DNA of 64,000 bases from Klebsiella africana (GCF_020526085.1 NZ_CP084874.1:2108001-2172000); one strand, 5' to 3'. Shown: positions 18,878-27,629, counted from the first letter of the stretch. Notes: generated by a model not told the origin, from the letters alone. A program made the numbers and translations.

Positions 18878-20731
18878 ATGCTGCGCTCTATCGCCACCGT
18901 TTCGATTTCCGGCACCCTGCCTGAGAAGCTGCACGCTATAGCAGCGGCGGGCTATCAGGGGGTGGAAATTTTCGAAAACGATTTGCTCTATTATACGGGG
19001 ACGCCGGCGCAAATCCGCCAGCTGGCCGCCGATTTAGGGCTAAAAATCACGCTTTTTCAACCCTTTCGCGACTTTGAAGGCGCCAGCCGGGCGCAGTTTG
19101 CGGTCAATATGGCCCGCGCCAGACGCAAATTTGCTCTGATGCACGAGCTGGGCTGCGACACGCTGCTGCTGTGCAGTAATGTGCAGCCGGACTGCTCGGC
19201 GGATAGCGAATTGCAGGTCGCAGACCTGCGGGCGCTGGCGACCCTGGCGGAAGAAGAGGGGATCGCTATCGGCTACGAGGCGCTGGCCTGGGGAACCCAT
19301 GTGAACCGCTGGCAGCAGGCCTGGGAGCGGGTCCAGCAGGTAAACAGCCCGGCGCTGGGCCTGGTACTCGACAGCTTCCATATCCTGGCCCGGGGCGACA
19401 CTCTTGACGCGCTACCGTCGGTGCCGGTGGAGAAAATCACCTTTGTTCAGCTCGCCGATGCGCCGTACATGAAAATGGATCTCCTGGAGTGGAGCCGCCA
19501 CTTTCGCTGCTTCCCCGGGCAGGGGGAGCTGCCGCTGGAGGCGTTTGCCGAGCAGATCACCCGCTGCGGCTACCGCGGTCCCTGGTCGCTGGAGATCTTC
19601 AATGATGGATTTCGCGCCTCGCCGAACGGCGCGACGGCCAAAGATGGCTACCGTTCGCTGCTGTGGCTCGAAGAACAGACCCGTCGCCGGCTTCCGGCGT
19701 GCGATGCCGACCTGTTTTCACCGCCGCCGCTGCCGGTCTATCACCGGCTGGAGTTTATCGAGTTTGCCGCCAGCGCCGCTGAGGCGCAGCGCCTGGGACA
19801 GCACCTGCAGGCGCTGGGTTTTCAGCACGAGGGAAGCCACCGCTCCAAGCAGGTGACGCTGTGGCGCAACGGCGGGGCGCGGGTCGTTATCAACCATCAG
19901 CCGCACAGCTGGGCCGATCACTTTTATCAACGCCACGGGGTATCGCTCTGCGCGATGGCGCTACGGGTCGAGCACAGCGCGCCGATTGTCGCCCGCGCCC
20001 GCGCGCTGGGGTACGCCACCTGGCAGGGCGACGCCGGGCCGAACGAAACGCCGATCCCGGCGATCTGCGCCCCCGACGGCAGCCTGATCTATCTCATCGA
20101 CGCCGGGCAGGCGATCTACGAGCGCGACTTTCACCTGCGCGACGGGCTGACGATGCGCGAGGATTATCGCGGTATTGACCATCTGGCGCTGGGGATGGAA
20201 GCCGACAGCCGCGACAACTGGGTGATGTTCTTCCGCACCGTATTTGGTTTTACCCTTGAACATGAACAGACCCTGCCGGACCCGTATGGGCTGGTGCGAA
20301 GTCTGGCAGTGCGCAGCCCGCAGGGCGATATCCGTCTGGCGCTGAATATTTCCCAGAGCCGGGCGACGCAGATCGCCCGCTCGGTCGCCTGCTATCAGGG
20401 TGCCGGGCTGCAGCATGCGGCCTTTGCCTGTCTCGATCTGCCGGCAACCTGCGACCAGCTCACCGAGATTGCCCGCTATGCGCTGCCGATCCCGGCCAAT
20501 TACTATGACGATCTACTGGCACGCTTTGGCGGCGAGCTGGACGTCGGGCAGCTTCAGCGCCAGCAGCTCCTCTATGACCGCGATCCGCAGGGTGGGGATT
20601 TCCTGCATCTTTACACCCGGCCCTTTACCGCCGGGCGCTTTTTCTTTGAGTTAACCGAACGTCGGGCTGGCTACGCGCTCTATGGCGCGGCGAACGCAGC
20701 CGTTCGTCTGGCGGCGATACAGTATTGTTAG
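18878..20731 (+). CDS. QuiC-type 3-dehydroshikimate dehydratase fused to an HPPD-like domain
   Basis: This 617-residue two-domain protein has an N-terminal sugar-isomerase/AP-endonuclease-like TIM barrel (about 1-280: GYQGVEIFEND, GYEALAWGTHVN, LDSFHI, WSLEIFNDGF). The C-terminal half (about 290-610) resembles 4-hydroxyphenylpyruvate dioxygenase (IDHLALGMEAD, FTLEHEQTLPDP, LQHAAFACLD). This fusion is known from bacterial QuiC enzymes, which convert 3-dehydroshikimate to protocatechuate. Neighbouring genes for a transporter and a shikimate-type dehydrogenase support the assignment. GAGGACCTT precedes the ATG. Confidence 0.88.
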   Translation: MLRSIATVSISGTLPEKLHAIAAAGYQGVEIFENDLLYYTGTPAQIRQLAADLGLKITLFQPFRDFEGASRAQFAVNMARARRKFALMHELGCDTLLLCSNVQPDCSADSELQVADLRALATLAEEEGIAIGYEALAWGTHVNRWQQAWERVQQVNSPALGLVLDSFHILARGDTLDALPSVPVEKITFVQLADAPYMKMDLLEWSRHFRCFPGQGELPLEAFAEQITRCGYRGPWSLEIFNDGFRASPNGATAKDGYRSLLWLEEQTRRRLPACDADLFSPPPLPVYHRLEFIEFAASAAEAQRLGQHLQALGFQHEGSHRSKQVTLWRNGGARVVINHQPHSWADHFYQRHGVSLCAMALRVEHSAPIVARARALGYATWQGDAGPNETPIPAICAPDGSLIYLIDAGQAIYERDFHLRDGLTMREDYRGIDHLALGMEADSRDNWVMFFRTVFGFTLEHEQTLPDPYGLVRSLAVRSPQGDIRLALNISQSRATQIARSVACYQGAGLQHAAFACLDLPATCDQLTEIARYALPIPANYYDDLLARFGGELDVGQLQRQQLLYDRDPQGGDFLHLYTRPFTAGRFFFELTERRAGYALYGAANAAVRLAAIQYC

Positions 20732-20736
20732 CCTGA

Positions 20737-20750
20737 ATCAAATGGTTCAT
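20737..20750. promoter_or_regulatory. Putative operator of the shikimate/quinate TetR, copy 2
   Basis: The reverse complement of ATCAAATGGTTCAT is ATGAACCATTTGAT, which matches the 18823-18836 motif at 12 of 14 positions. It lies in the 71-bp gap before the MFS gene, so the transporter and dehydrogenase may have their own regulated promoter. Confidence 0.5.
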
Positions 20751-20802
20751 TATGCGTTAAATACAATAACAACACCCTCTGTACCCGAGACAGGAACCGA
20801 CT

Positions 20803-22125
20803 ATGAGCTCATATAGCCCAAACCCGACGGCTGCCGCCCAGCCTGCCGTCACCGCGCGTCGCTCCCGGCGGCGCATTGGCATCCTTGCACTGTTGGCCGT
20901 GGGGACCATGATCAACTACCTCGATCGCACCGTGCTGGGGATCGCCGCCCCAAAGCTCACCGGTGAGTTGGGGATCGACCCGGCAATCATGGGTATCCTC
21001 TTCTCCGCCTTCGCCTGGACCTATGCCCTGGCGCAGATCCCCGGCGGTCTGTTTCTTGACCGTTTTGGCAACAAAGTGACCTACTTTTTGTCACTGACCC
21101 TGTGGTCGCTGTTTACCCTGTTCCACGGCATGGCGGTGGGGCTGAAGACGCTGCTGCTGTGCCGCTTCGGGCTCGGCATTAGCGAAGCACCGTGCTTTCC
21201 GGTCAACAGCCGGGTGGTCAGCGCCTGGTTCCCACAGCAGGAGCGAGCAAAGGCCACGGCGGTCTACACCGTGGGGGAGTATCTCGGGCTGGCCTGCTTT
21301 GCCCCGCTGCTATTCTGGATCATGGACGGTTTTGGCTGGCGGGTGCTGTTCGTTAGCGTCGGCGCGGTCGGCATTCTGTTTGCCCTGGTGTGGTGGCGCT
21401 GCTATCGCGAACCGCATGAAGATCCACGCCTCAGCCAGCAGGAGCGCGAGCATATCGAAAACGGCGGTGGCCTGAGCGCGCCGACGGACCAGCAGGTGGC
21501 GTTCAGCTGGCCGCTGGTCCGCCAGCTGCTGAGCAAACGGCAGATCATCGGCGCCAGTATCGGCCAGTTTGCCGGCAATACCGTGCTGGTGTTCTTTCTC
21601 ACCTGGTTCCCGACCTGGCTGGCCACCGAGCGGCATATGCCGTGGCTGAAGGTCGGCTTTTTCTCCATCCTGCCGTTTGTTGCCGCCGCCGGCGGGGTGA
21701 TGTTTGGCGGCTGGATCTCCGACAAACTGCTGAAAGCCACCGGGTCGGCCAACCTCGGCCGTAAACTGCCGATCGTCGCCGGCCTGCTGATGGCCAGCTG
21801 CATCATTACCGCCAACTGGCTGCAGAGCGATCTGGCGGTGATCCTGGTGATGTCATTTGCCTTTTTCGGCCAGGGGATGGTTGGCCTCGGCTGGACGCTG
21901 ATCTCCGATATCGCTCCGAAGGGGCTGGGCGGCCTGACCGGCGGTCTGTTTAACTTCTGCGCCAACCTCGCGGGGATCCTGACTCCGCTGGTTATCGGCT
22001 TTATCGTCGCCGGGTTCGGCAATTTTTTCTACGCGTTGATTTACATCGGCGGCGCTGCGCTGCTGGGCGTGGTGGCCTATCTGTTTATCCTCGGCGACGT
22101 CAAACGTATTGAGTTATCGCAGTAA
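20803..22125 (+). CDS. MFS transporter, probably for shikimate/quinate-type acids
   Basis: This 440-residue permease has 12 predicted membrane helices. It has the features of the anion:cation symporter branch of the MFS: an early NYLDRTVLG, and a helix 2-3 loop with GGLFLDRFGNK. It lies between the dehydratase and the dehydrogenase (15 bp to the latter) on the same strand. Uptake of shikimate, quinate or dehydroshikimate is therefore the reasonable inference. AGGAACCG precedes the ATG. Confidence 0.85.
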   Translation: MSSYSPNPTAAAQPAVTARRSRRRIGILALLAVGTMINYLDRTVLGIAAPKLTGELGIDPAIMGILFSAFAWTYALAQIPGGLFLDRFGNKVTYFLSLTLWSLFTLFHGMAVGLKTLLLCRFGLGISEAPCFPVNSRVVSAWFPQQERAKATAVYTVGEYLGLACFAPLLFWIMDGFGWRVLFVSVGAVGILFALVWWRCYREPHEDPRLSQQEREHIENGGGLSAPTDQQVAFSWPLVRQLLSKRQIIGASIGQFAGNTVLVFFLTWFPTWLATERHMPWLKVGFFSILPFVAAAGGVMFGGWISDKLLKATGSANLGRKLPIVAGLLMASCIITANWLQSDLAVILVMSFAFFGQGMVGLGWTLISDIAPKGLGGLTGGLFNFCANLAGILTPLVIGFIVAGFGNFFYALIYIGGAALLGVVAYLFILGDVKRIELSQ

Positions 22126-22140
22126 GCAAAGGAGCAAGGC

Positions 22141-22977
22141 ATGGTGATTAGTGGGAATACGCGGCTGATAGCACACCTTGGCTATCCGACCGCCAGTTTT
22201 AAGGCGCCGATGATCTACAACCCGTGGTTTGTCGACCAGCAGGTGGACGTGAAGGTGGTGCCGATGGGGGTCCGGCCGGAGGACTACGCCGCGTTTATTC
22301 CGCCGCTGTTTACGATGACCAACATTATTGGCGCGCTGGTGACGATGCCGCATAAAATCGCCACCTGCGATCTGGTGCAGCGCCTGAGCCCGACGGCGGC
22401 CATCGCTGGCGCCTGCAATGCCATCCGCCGCGAGGCCGACGGTAGCCTGAGCGGAGACATGTTCGATGGCGAGGGATTTGTGCTGGGCCTGCGTCGTAAA
22501 GGGTTTAATCCGCAGGGGACGCGGGCGCTGGTGGTCGGCAGCGGCGGGGTGGGGTCGGCTATCGCCGCCTCTCTCGCGGCGGCGGGGGTCAGCGCCCTGA
22601 CCCTGTACGACACCCGTCCTGAGGTGGCGCACGCCCTCGCCGGGCGGCTGCATCAGCACTATCCGCAGCTTGATATCACCCTGATGCAGCCCGATCCTGC
22701 CGGACACGAGCTGGTGGTCAATGCCACCCCGCTGGGGATGAAGGCCAGCGATCCGCTGCCGCTGGACGTCGACCGTCTGACGCCGGGCACCTGGGTGGGT
22801 GAGGTGGTGATGACCCAGGAGTACACTCCACTGCTGCGGGCCGCTCAGGCGCGGCAGTGCCAGATCCAGCGCGGGACCGACATGCTGTTTGAAATGATCC
22901 CCGCCTATTTGCGCTTTTTTGACCTACCGGTAGCCACCCCAGAGCAGCTGCGGACCCTGGCAGAAATTCGCTATTGA
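22141..22977 (+). CDS. Shikimate/quinate dehydrogenase-like (AroE family, catabolic)
   Basis: This 278-residue AroE-fold enzyme has the catalytic Lys in TMPHK, the substrate region GACNAIRR, DMFDGEGF where AroE has the conserved Asp, and a nucleotide-binding loop GSGGVGSAIA. The N-terminal substrate motif deviates from the biosynthetic SxSPxxHN pattern, having PTASFKAPMIYN. With its catabolic neighbours this suggests oxidation of shikimate or quinate to the dehydro acid, not biosynthesis. AAAGGAGCAAGGC precedes the ATG. Confidence 0.85.
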   Translation: MVISGNTRLIAHLGYPTASFKAPMIYNPWFVDQQVDVKVVPMGVRPEDYAAFIPPLFTMTNIIGALVTMPHKIATCDLVQRLSPTAAIAGACNAIRREADGSLSGDMFDGEGFVLGLRRKGFNPQGTRALVVGSGGVGSAIAASLAAAGVSALTLYDTRPEVAHALAGRLHQHYPQLDITLMQPDPAGHELVVNATPLGMKASDPLPLDVDRLTPGTWVGEVVMTQEYTPLLRAAQARQCQIQRGTDMLFEMIPAYLRFFDLPVATPEQLRTLAEIRY

Positions 22978-22989
22978 CGCGACGTCAAT

Positions 22990-23017
22990 CCGGGTAATAT
23001 AGCGCTATATTACCCGG
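22990..23017. promoter_or_regulatory. Perfect 28-bp palindrome upstream of the ModA-like gene
   Basis: The left arm CCGGGTAATATAGC and right arm GCTATATTACCCGG are exact reverse complements with no spacer. The site ends 16 bp before the start codon at 23034 and begins 12 bp after the stop of the dehydrogenase gene. The AT-rich centre and the position favour an operator, though a hairpin or terminator role for the upstream operon is possible. The centre contains two overlapping CGCTATAT half-sites, which recall ModE-type sequences but in non-canonical geometry. Confidence 0.7.
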
Positions 23018-23033
23018 TTTATAGCGACATCCT

Positions 23034-23777
23034 ATGACAAATACCTCTCTCACGCTGCTGGCGGCGGGAAGCCTGAGAAGCGCTTTCCAGCCGCTGGTGG
23101 CGCACTTTCAGCAGCACACTGGCCTGGCGGTTGATGTGCAGTTTGGCCCTGCCGGCCTGCTGCGCGAGCGAATCGAAGCCGGGGCACCGTGCGCGGTTTT
23201 CGCGTCCGCCAACGTGGCGCACCCGCAGGCGCTGCTGCAGGCGGCTCTGGCGCAGGAATGCCAGGGATTTGCCGGCAACCAGCTGATGCTGACCGCCCGG
23301 CGCTCGCCGGACAACGATGGCCTGGACTGGCTGACGCTGCTCAGCACGCCCCGCCTGCGGCTGGCGACCTCTACGCCGGGCTGCGATCCGTCGGGAGATT
23401 ATACCTGGCAGCTGTTCGCCCAAATTGAGGCGCATTATCCTGGGTTGGGCAATGCGATAGCCGGGCGCGCGCAGCCGCTGGTCGGCGGCAGAGACGCACT
23501 GAGCGTGCCGCCGGGAGAAATAGCCGGCGCGTGGCTTATTCGCCAGAATCTGGCGGATCTGTTTATCGGCTATGCGCACTATGGCCCTGCGCTGGCCGCC
23601 TGCGACGATCTGCGCACCCTGACTATTCCCGCGCCGTGGAATATTCGCTGCGATTACCAGCTGGCGCGTCTCAGCGCTGACCCCGCCGCGCTGGCCCTGT
23701 ATCGCTTTATCCTCGGCGACGTTGGCCAGACCTGTCTCCGGCAGGCGGGTTTTATGCCGTTCAGCGACGCAGCGTAA
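23034..23777 (+). CDS. ModA-like molybdate/tungstate-binding domain protein without signal peptide
   Basis: This 247-residue protein is like the mature part of ModA: LLAAGSLRSAF at the N-terminus, FGPAGLLRERIEAGAPCAVF in place of the usual GSSG...ADVF region, and FIGYAHYGPAL late in the sequence. The domain begins within a few residues of the ATG. In frame upstream, a TAG stop lies four codons before it (23022-23024), so no signal peptide can be added. It should therefore be cytoplasmic unless exported in some other way. The ribosome-binding site is weak. Its 3' end overlaps the convergent MolC-like gene by 17 bp. Confidence 0.75.
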   Translation: MTNTSLTLLAAGSLRSAFQPLVAHFQQHTGLAVDVQFGPAGLLRERIEAGAPCAVFASANVAHPQALLQAALAQECQGFAGNQLMLTARRSPDNDGLDWLTLLSTPRLRLATSTPGCDPSGDYTWQLFAQIEAHYPGLGNAIAGRAQPLVGGRDALSVPPGEIAGAWLIRQNLADLFIGYAHYGPALAACDDLRTLTIPAPWNIRCDYQLARLSADPAALALYRFILGDVGQTCLRQAGFMPFSDAA

Positions 23778-24510
23778 ACCCCGGCGCCAGCAGAGGGGAC
23801 GCGGAGGCGGCATGGTGGATCAGGCGTACCGGCAGGCCGTATGCTTGCCGGAGATGCGTTTCGCTCAGCACGTCGGCGGTCTCGCCCGCCAGCCACTGGC
23901 CCTCCGGCAGCAGCAACAGCGTATGGCTGGCCACCTGTAGGGCGTGGTTGGGATCATGGGTGGTGAACAGGACGGTGCGCGTCCGGCGATGAGCGAGGTC
24001 GACGATCAGCTGCAATACCACCTGCTGGTTACCGAGGTCTAGCGCCGAACAGGGCTCATCCAGCAGGATATTCTGGCTGGCGCTGACCAGCGCGCGGGCA
24101 ATCAGCACCAGCTGTTGCTGACCGCCGGAGAGGGCGCCGAAGTCATCCCCGGCCAGGGCGGCAATCCCCAGCTGCGCCAGCGCCTGCTCAACCCGGCGGG
24201 CATCTTCCTCGTTCGGCTGGGCAAAGAGATCCACGTGACGGGCGCGGCCCATCAGCACCACATCGCTCACGCGCCAGCGGAAAGCGGGACGAAACGACTG
24301 CGGAACCAGGGCCACGCCCCCCTCGCACTGCACCTCGCCGCCCAGCGGCGGCACTACGCCGGTCAGGGTATCCAGCAGGGTACTTTTTCCCCGGCCATTG
24401 GCGCCCAGTACCGCCCAGATCTCACCGGGACGGCAGGCCAACGTAAGCGGGGCGAAGAGCGGCTGTCGGTGGCCGTAGCGTAGCGCTTGCAGCGATAATG
24501 AGCTGTTCAT
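23761..24510 (-). CDS. ABC importer ATPase, MolC-like (molybdate/tungstate or metal chelate)
   Basis: This 249-residue type II importer ATPase has Walker A GANGRGKST, the signature LSGGQQQLVLIARAL and Walker B NILLDEPCSALD. The segment VSDVVLMGRARHVDLFAQP closely resembles the matching part of Haemophilus MolC as I recall it. It is the last gene of a binding protein-permease-ATPase operon that overlaps at each junction and sits behind a ModE-type Mo-box. Molybdate or tungstate import is therefore more likely than the generic iron-siderophore label. Confidence 0.82.
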   Translation of the reverse strand: MNSSLSLQALRYGHRQPLFAPLTLACRPGEIWAVLGANGRGKSTLLDTLTGVVPPLGGEVQCEGGVALVPQSFRPAFRWRVSDVVLMGRARHVDLFAQPNEEDARRVEQALAQLGIAALAGDDFGALSGGQQQLVLIARALVSASQNILLDEPCSALDLGNQQVVLQLIVDLAHRRTRTVLFTTHDPNHALQVASHTLLLLPEGQWLAGETADVLSETHLRQAYGLPVRLIHHAASASPLLAPGFTLRR

Positions 24511-25514
24511 CGGGCTGTACTCCGGCGCCGGGATTGCACCAGTAAAAAGGTAAACAGCGGCGCCCCGAGCAGGGCAGTGATGATGCCGATCGGGATCTCC
24601 GCCTGGGTCAGCGTGCGCGCCAGATCGTCCACCACCAGCATCAGCGCGGCGCCGAGCCAGAAGGCGGTGGGCAGCAGACGACGATGGTCAGCGCCCACCA
24701 GCAGGCGGGCGAGGTGCGGGACCACCAGACCGATCCAGGCGATGCTGCCGCTGACCGCCACCTGGGATGCCACCAGCACTGCACAGCAAACCAGCACGCC
24801 GCGACGCAGCGCGGCCACCGGAACGCCAAGACTGCGGGCATCGCGTTCCTCCAGCGCCAACAGGTTGATACGCCAGCGCAGCTTCCACAGCACCCCGGCG
24901 GCTAGCGCCATGGGCAGGGACATAAGCAGCACCTTATGCCAGCTGGCGGTCGCGAAGCTGCCGAGCAGCCAGAAGACAATGTTCGGTAGCGTCTCTTCGC
25001 TGTCGGCGAGGTACTGCATCAGGCTGACCAGCGCGGCGAAGAAGCCGCTGAGAATGATCCCGGACAAAATCAGCCCCAGCGTGCTGTCCCGCCCCTGCAG
25101 TGCCGCGAGGGCGTAAATCAGCCCCAGCGCGACGAGACCGAAGAAAAAGGTTGAGGCCATCATCAGCAGACTGCCGACACCCAACAGGATCGCCAGCGTG
25201 CCGCCGAAGGCGGAGCCGGAGGTCACCCCGATGATATGCGGATCCACCAGCGGGTTCTGGAACACGCCCTGCAAGGTGGCGCCGCACAGCCCCAGCGCGC
25301 CGCCGGCCAGCAGAGCCATGACCACGCGCGGCAGGCGAACCGACCAGACGATCTGCCCGATCACCCCTTCACCCGGCGGCAGATGGGCAAGGGTGTGGCC
25401 CACGGCGCTCAAGCTTAACGGGTACTGGCCGAAACAGAGCGAGGCGATCGCGATCGCCAGGGTCACCAGCGCCAGGCTTCCCTGCAACAGCCAGGGATGA
25501 TGGTTAGCGGGCAT
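24507..25514 (-). CDS. FecCD/BtuC-type ABC importer permease, MolB-like
   Basis: This 335-residue membrane protein has about ten helices and the FecCD-family motifs LRLPRV-like (VRLPRVVMALLAGGALGLCG) and NPLVDPHIIGVTSGSAFG, plus the coupling-loop region GLVVPHLARLLVGADHR. It is the only permease in the operon, so it should act as a homodimer, as BtuC and MolB do. It overlaps the ATPase start by 4 bp and the binding-protein stop by 11 bp. Confidence 0.85.
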   Translation of the reverse strand: MPANHHPWLLQGSLALVTLAIAIASLCFGQYPLSLSAVGHTLAHLPPGEGVIGQIVWSVRLPRVVMALLAGGALGLCGATLQGVFQNPLVDPHIIGVTSGSAFGGTLAILLGVGSLLMMASTFFFGLVALGLIYALAALQGRDSTLGLILSGIILSGFFAALVSLMQYLADSEETLPNIVFWLLGSFATASWHKVLLMSLPMALAAGVLWKLRWRINLLALEERDARSLGVPVAALRRGVLVCCAVLVASQVAVSGSIAWIGLVVPHLARLLVGADHRRLLPTAFWLGAALMLVVDDLARTLTQAEIPIGIITALLGAPLFTFLLVQSRRRSTAR

Positions 25515-26562
25515 CTGGCGTCCACGTCACACGGTAAAAACGCTGATAGTAATCGCTGGCTTTACTGTCTACATCGATGTTCTGGTAGCGCGCGGGATAG
25601 AGTTTTTTCGCCATCCACAGTTCGCCCAGCGCCAGGGCCTCCGGCATGGGATAGCCCCAGGCTTTGGCGTACTCCGGCATCAGCCACACGCGGTGATGTT
25701 TCACCGCATCGATCGTCTGCCACTGCGGGTCATTCTCTATCTGCTTGACCACCTGCGGATAACGGTCCTGGACGAAGATCACCTGTGGGTTCCACTCCAG
25801 CACCTGCTCGAGCGACACCTGGCGGGCCCCTTTTACGCTGGCGGCCGCCACGTTCAGCGCCCCGGCGTGCGCCATCATCAGCCCGGTATATTTACCGGCG
25901 CCGTAGGTATTCAGATCGGGGTTGGCCATATACACCCGCACCCGCTGGTTCTGGGGAATATCGGCCACCGGCGCATTGGCTTGTTTGCGCGCCTCGAAGG
26001 TGTAGTGAATCAGCGCCTCAGCCTCGGGCTGACGTTCGACGACCTCGCCGATAAGGCGGATCCCCTCCACCAGCCCGGCGTTATAGGCCTGCTCTTCGTC
26101 AGCCATGGTGGGGTTCATTTTATTTTTTTCCCCGGCGGCATCATGGCGCAGCGAGATGGCCACCACCGGGATCCCGGCCTGTTGGATCTGCGCGATCATC
26201 GCCGGCGGCGCATAGTTGGCGACGAAAACCACCTGCGGACGCAGCGCCAGCAGGCTTTCAATATTGACCTGGGTAAGATCGCCCGGGGTCGCCAGTTGCC
26301 CAATCTCGGGCATAAAGCGGGCGAACTGCGGCCCGAGCTGTTTCTGCCAGCTGCTTAAGACGCCGACGATATCCTCGGCGGCATGCAGTTGCACCAGCAG
26401 GTTGAGCGTCTGATGCTGCAGAACCACTACGCGGGTGACGTGGTCGGGGAGGGTGACCTGGCGACCCAGCTGGTCGGTGACAGTGCGGTCGGCAAAGGCC
26501 TGGCCGGTGAACAGGCTGGCGCTGAGCAGCGTCAGGCCCAGCAGTAAGGGGTGTTTTGACAT
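25504..26562 (-). CDS. ABC importer periplasmic binding protein, MolA-like (class III)
   Basis: This 352-residue protein has a signal peptide ending near GQAFA (about residue 24). The mature part is a two-lobed TroA/BtuF-type binding protein: VTDQLGRQVTLPDHVTRVVV, then a long helical linker. FecB/BtuF-like proteins bind metal chelates, but the MolA branch binds free molybdate and tungstate. The Mo-box at 26588-26616, the single permease and the MolC-like ATPase point to the latter. Confidence 0.82.
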   Translation of the reverse strand: MSKHPLLLGLTLLSASLFTGQAFADRTVTDQLGRQVTLPDHVTRVVVLQHQTLNLLVQLHAAEDIVGVLSSWQKQLGPQFARFMPEIGQLATPGDLTQVNIESLLALRPQVVFVANYAPPAMIAQIQQAGIPVVAISLRHDAAGEKNKMNPTMADEEQAYNAGLVEGIRLIGEVVERQPEAEALIHYTFEARKQANAPVADIPQNQRVRVYMANPDLNTYGAGKYTGLMMAHAGALNVAAASVKGARQVSLEQVLEWNPQVIFVQDRYPQVVKQIENDPQWQTIDAVKHHRVWLMPEYAKAWGYPMPEALALGELWMAKKLYPARYQNIDVDSKASDYYQRFYRVTWTPDAR

Positions 26563-26587
26563 GGTGTGGCTCGAATAGCGTGAAAAA

Positions 26588-26616
26588 TTCGCTGTGTATT
26601 AAATTATATAACGAAG
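26588..26616 (-). promoter_or_regulatory. ModE-type Mo-box upstream of the MolABC-like operon
   Basis: TTCGCTGTGTA, a six-base gap (TTAAAT), then TATATAACGAAG fit the ModE pattern as I know it (CGCTATATA-N6-TATATAACG). The right half is exact and the left half has two changes. It ends 26 bp upstream of the binding-protein start, overlapping where the promoter should be. Mo-bound ModE would repress the operon when molybdate is plentiful. Confidence 0.7.
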
Positions 26617-26633
26617 CCGGGTGCAATGATTGA

Positions 26634-26801
26634 TCGCGTTTATCCTCATTAGGATCAACGTATTTTTTCACCCTGCTGGTGGTCTCTGCGCTTATCAACT
26701 GGCTGCCGATGCTGCTGGCGGGGTTGTCGCCGGGCATTGTGCTGGCTGGGGTGGCGGTGTTCTGGCTGATGCATCGCCAGCAGCGCGCGGCCATGGTCTG
26801 A
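26634..26801 (+). pseudogene. Possible remnant of a membrane-protein C-terminus
   Basis: A frame without a plausible start encodes about 55 residues. It contains a strongly hydrophobic stretch (TLLVVSALINWLPMLLAG, then IVLAGVAVFWLM) and a basic end (HRQQRAAMV). This looks like the last transmembrane segments of a permease such as an MFS protein, cut off at the 5' side by the MolABC-like promoter region. There is no start codon or ribosome-binding site. Confidence 0.3.
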
Positions 26802-26903
26802 CAGGCATCCGGCGGTCTGGTAAAAAAATGCCGGGCCGCCGCCTTGCCTGTCCGCGTCCCCTGGCCTAAGGTAAGACATCATTCCCTGACGCTTATCGTC
26901 CCT

Positions 26904-27629
26904 ATGGCTTACACCTCCCGTTTGCTCAATGCTATCCCTGGCATCCGCCACGCTTTTCTCGATGTACATGAAACCGCCGCCTTTCCCTATGCCGAGCTGG
27001 CTCCGGTGAAGCTGGTGCATGGCAATGAGGTTCATCATTATCAGCAGCCGCTGCCGACGCGCCCGCACGCCGATGCGGTGTTTACCGCGGTAGCCGGGCA
27101 AAAGGTGGGGGTGGTGACCGCCGACTGTCTGCCCCTGCTGATCGCCTCGCGCGACGGTCGCTACGTCTGCAGCGTGCATGCCGGCTGGCAGGGGCTGGCC
27201 AGCGGTATTATCGACAACAGTCTGGCCTGTTTTCGCCAGCAGGGGGTAGCATTGGCCGATCTGATCATCGCCGTGGGGCCGCATATTCACCCCTGCTGTT
27301 ACGAAGTCTCCGCCGGATTCTATCAGCAACTGCTGGACCAGCCCGGCGGTGACCGGGTGGCCCGCCATCGCCAGCGGCTGTTCCACTCCCGTTCGGGCCC
27401 GGTCAGCGATCCGCTCAAAGCCGCCGCACGCGGCAGCGATAATCTGTGGTTTGATCTGCGCGCCTTTGCCGAAGCGATCTTCGCAGAGGCGGGAGTGTCG
27501 CCAGCGAACGTTGAATGGCTGGGGAGCTGCACCTACTGCACCCCGCAGTCGCTGGGCTCCTACCGGCGCCGGACCCATTTTCCGGCGCCGAAGAGTTTTC
27601 AGTATTCGTGGATTATGCGCGAGGCCTGA
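26904..27629 (+). CDS. YfiH/laccase-domain (DUF152) family purine nucleoside phosphorylase-like protein
   Basis: This 241-residue protein belongs to the YfiH/YlmD family, once called polyphenol oxidase and now known in several members to act on purine nucleosides. Conserved features are VHGNEVH, the VTADCLPLLIAS motif with Cys, the SVHAGWQGL motif with His, and GPHIHPCCYEV. I chose the ATG at 26904, which gives the N-terminus MAYTSRLLNA. It is a paralogue rather than the yfiH gene that normally follows rluD. It stands alone, convergent with the rhodanese gene. Confidence 0.82.
   Translation: MAYTSRLLNAIPGIRHAFLDVHETAAFPYAELAPVKLVHGNEVHHYQQPLPTRPHADAVFTAVAGQKVGVVTADCLPLLIASRDGRYVCSVHAGWQGLASGIIDNSLACFRQQGVALADLIIAVGPHIHPCCYEVSAGFYQQLLDQPGGDRVARHRQRLFHSRSGPVSDPLKAAARGSDNLWFDLRAFAEAIFAEAGVSPANVEWLGSCTYCTPQSLGSYRRRTHFPAPKSFQYSWIMREA

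Noticed and set aside
23761..25514. Reading the importer as a plain iron-siderophore system
   Set aside because: No Fur box was seen upstream, while a good ModE-type site is at the promoter and the ATPase resembles MolC; molybdate/tungstate is preferred, though not proven.
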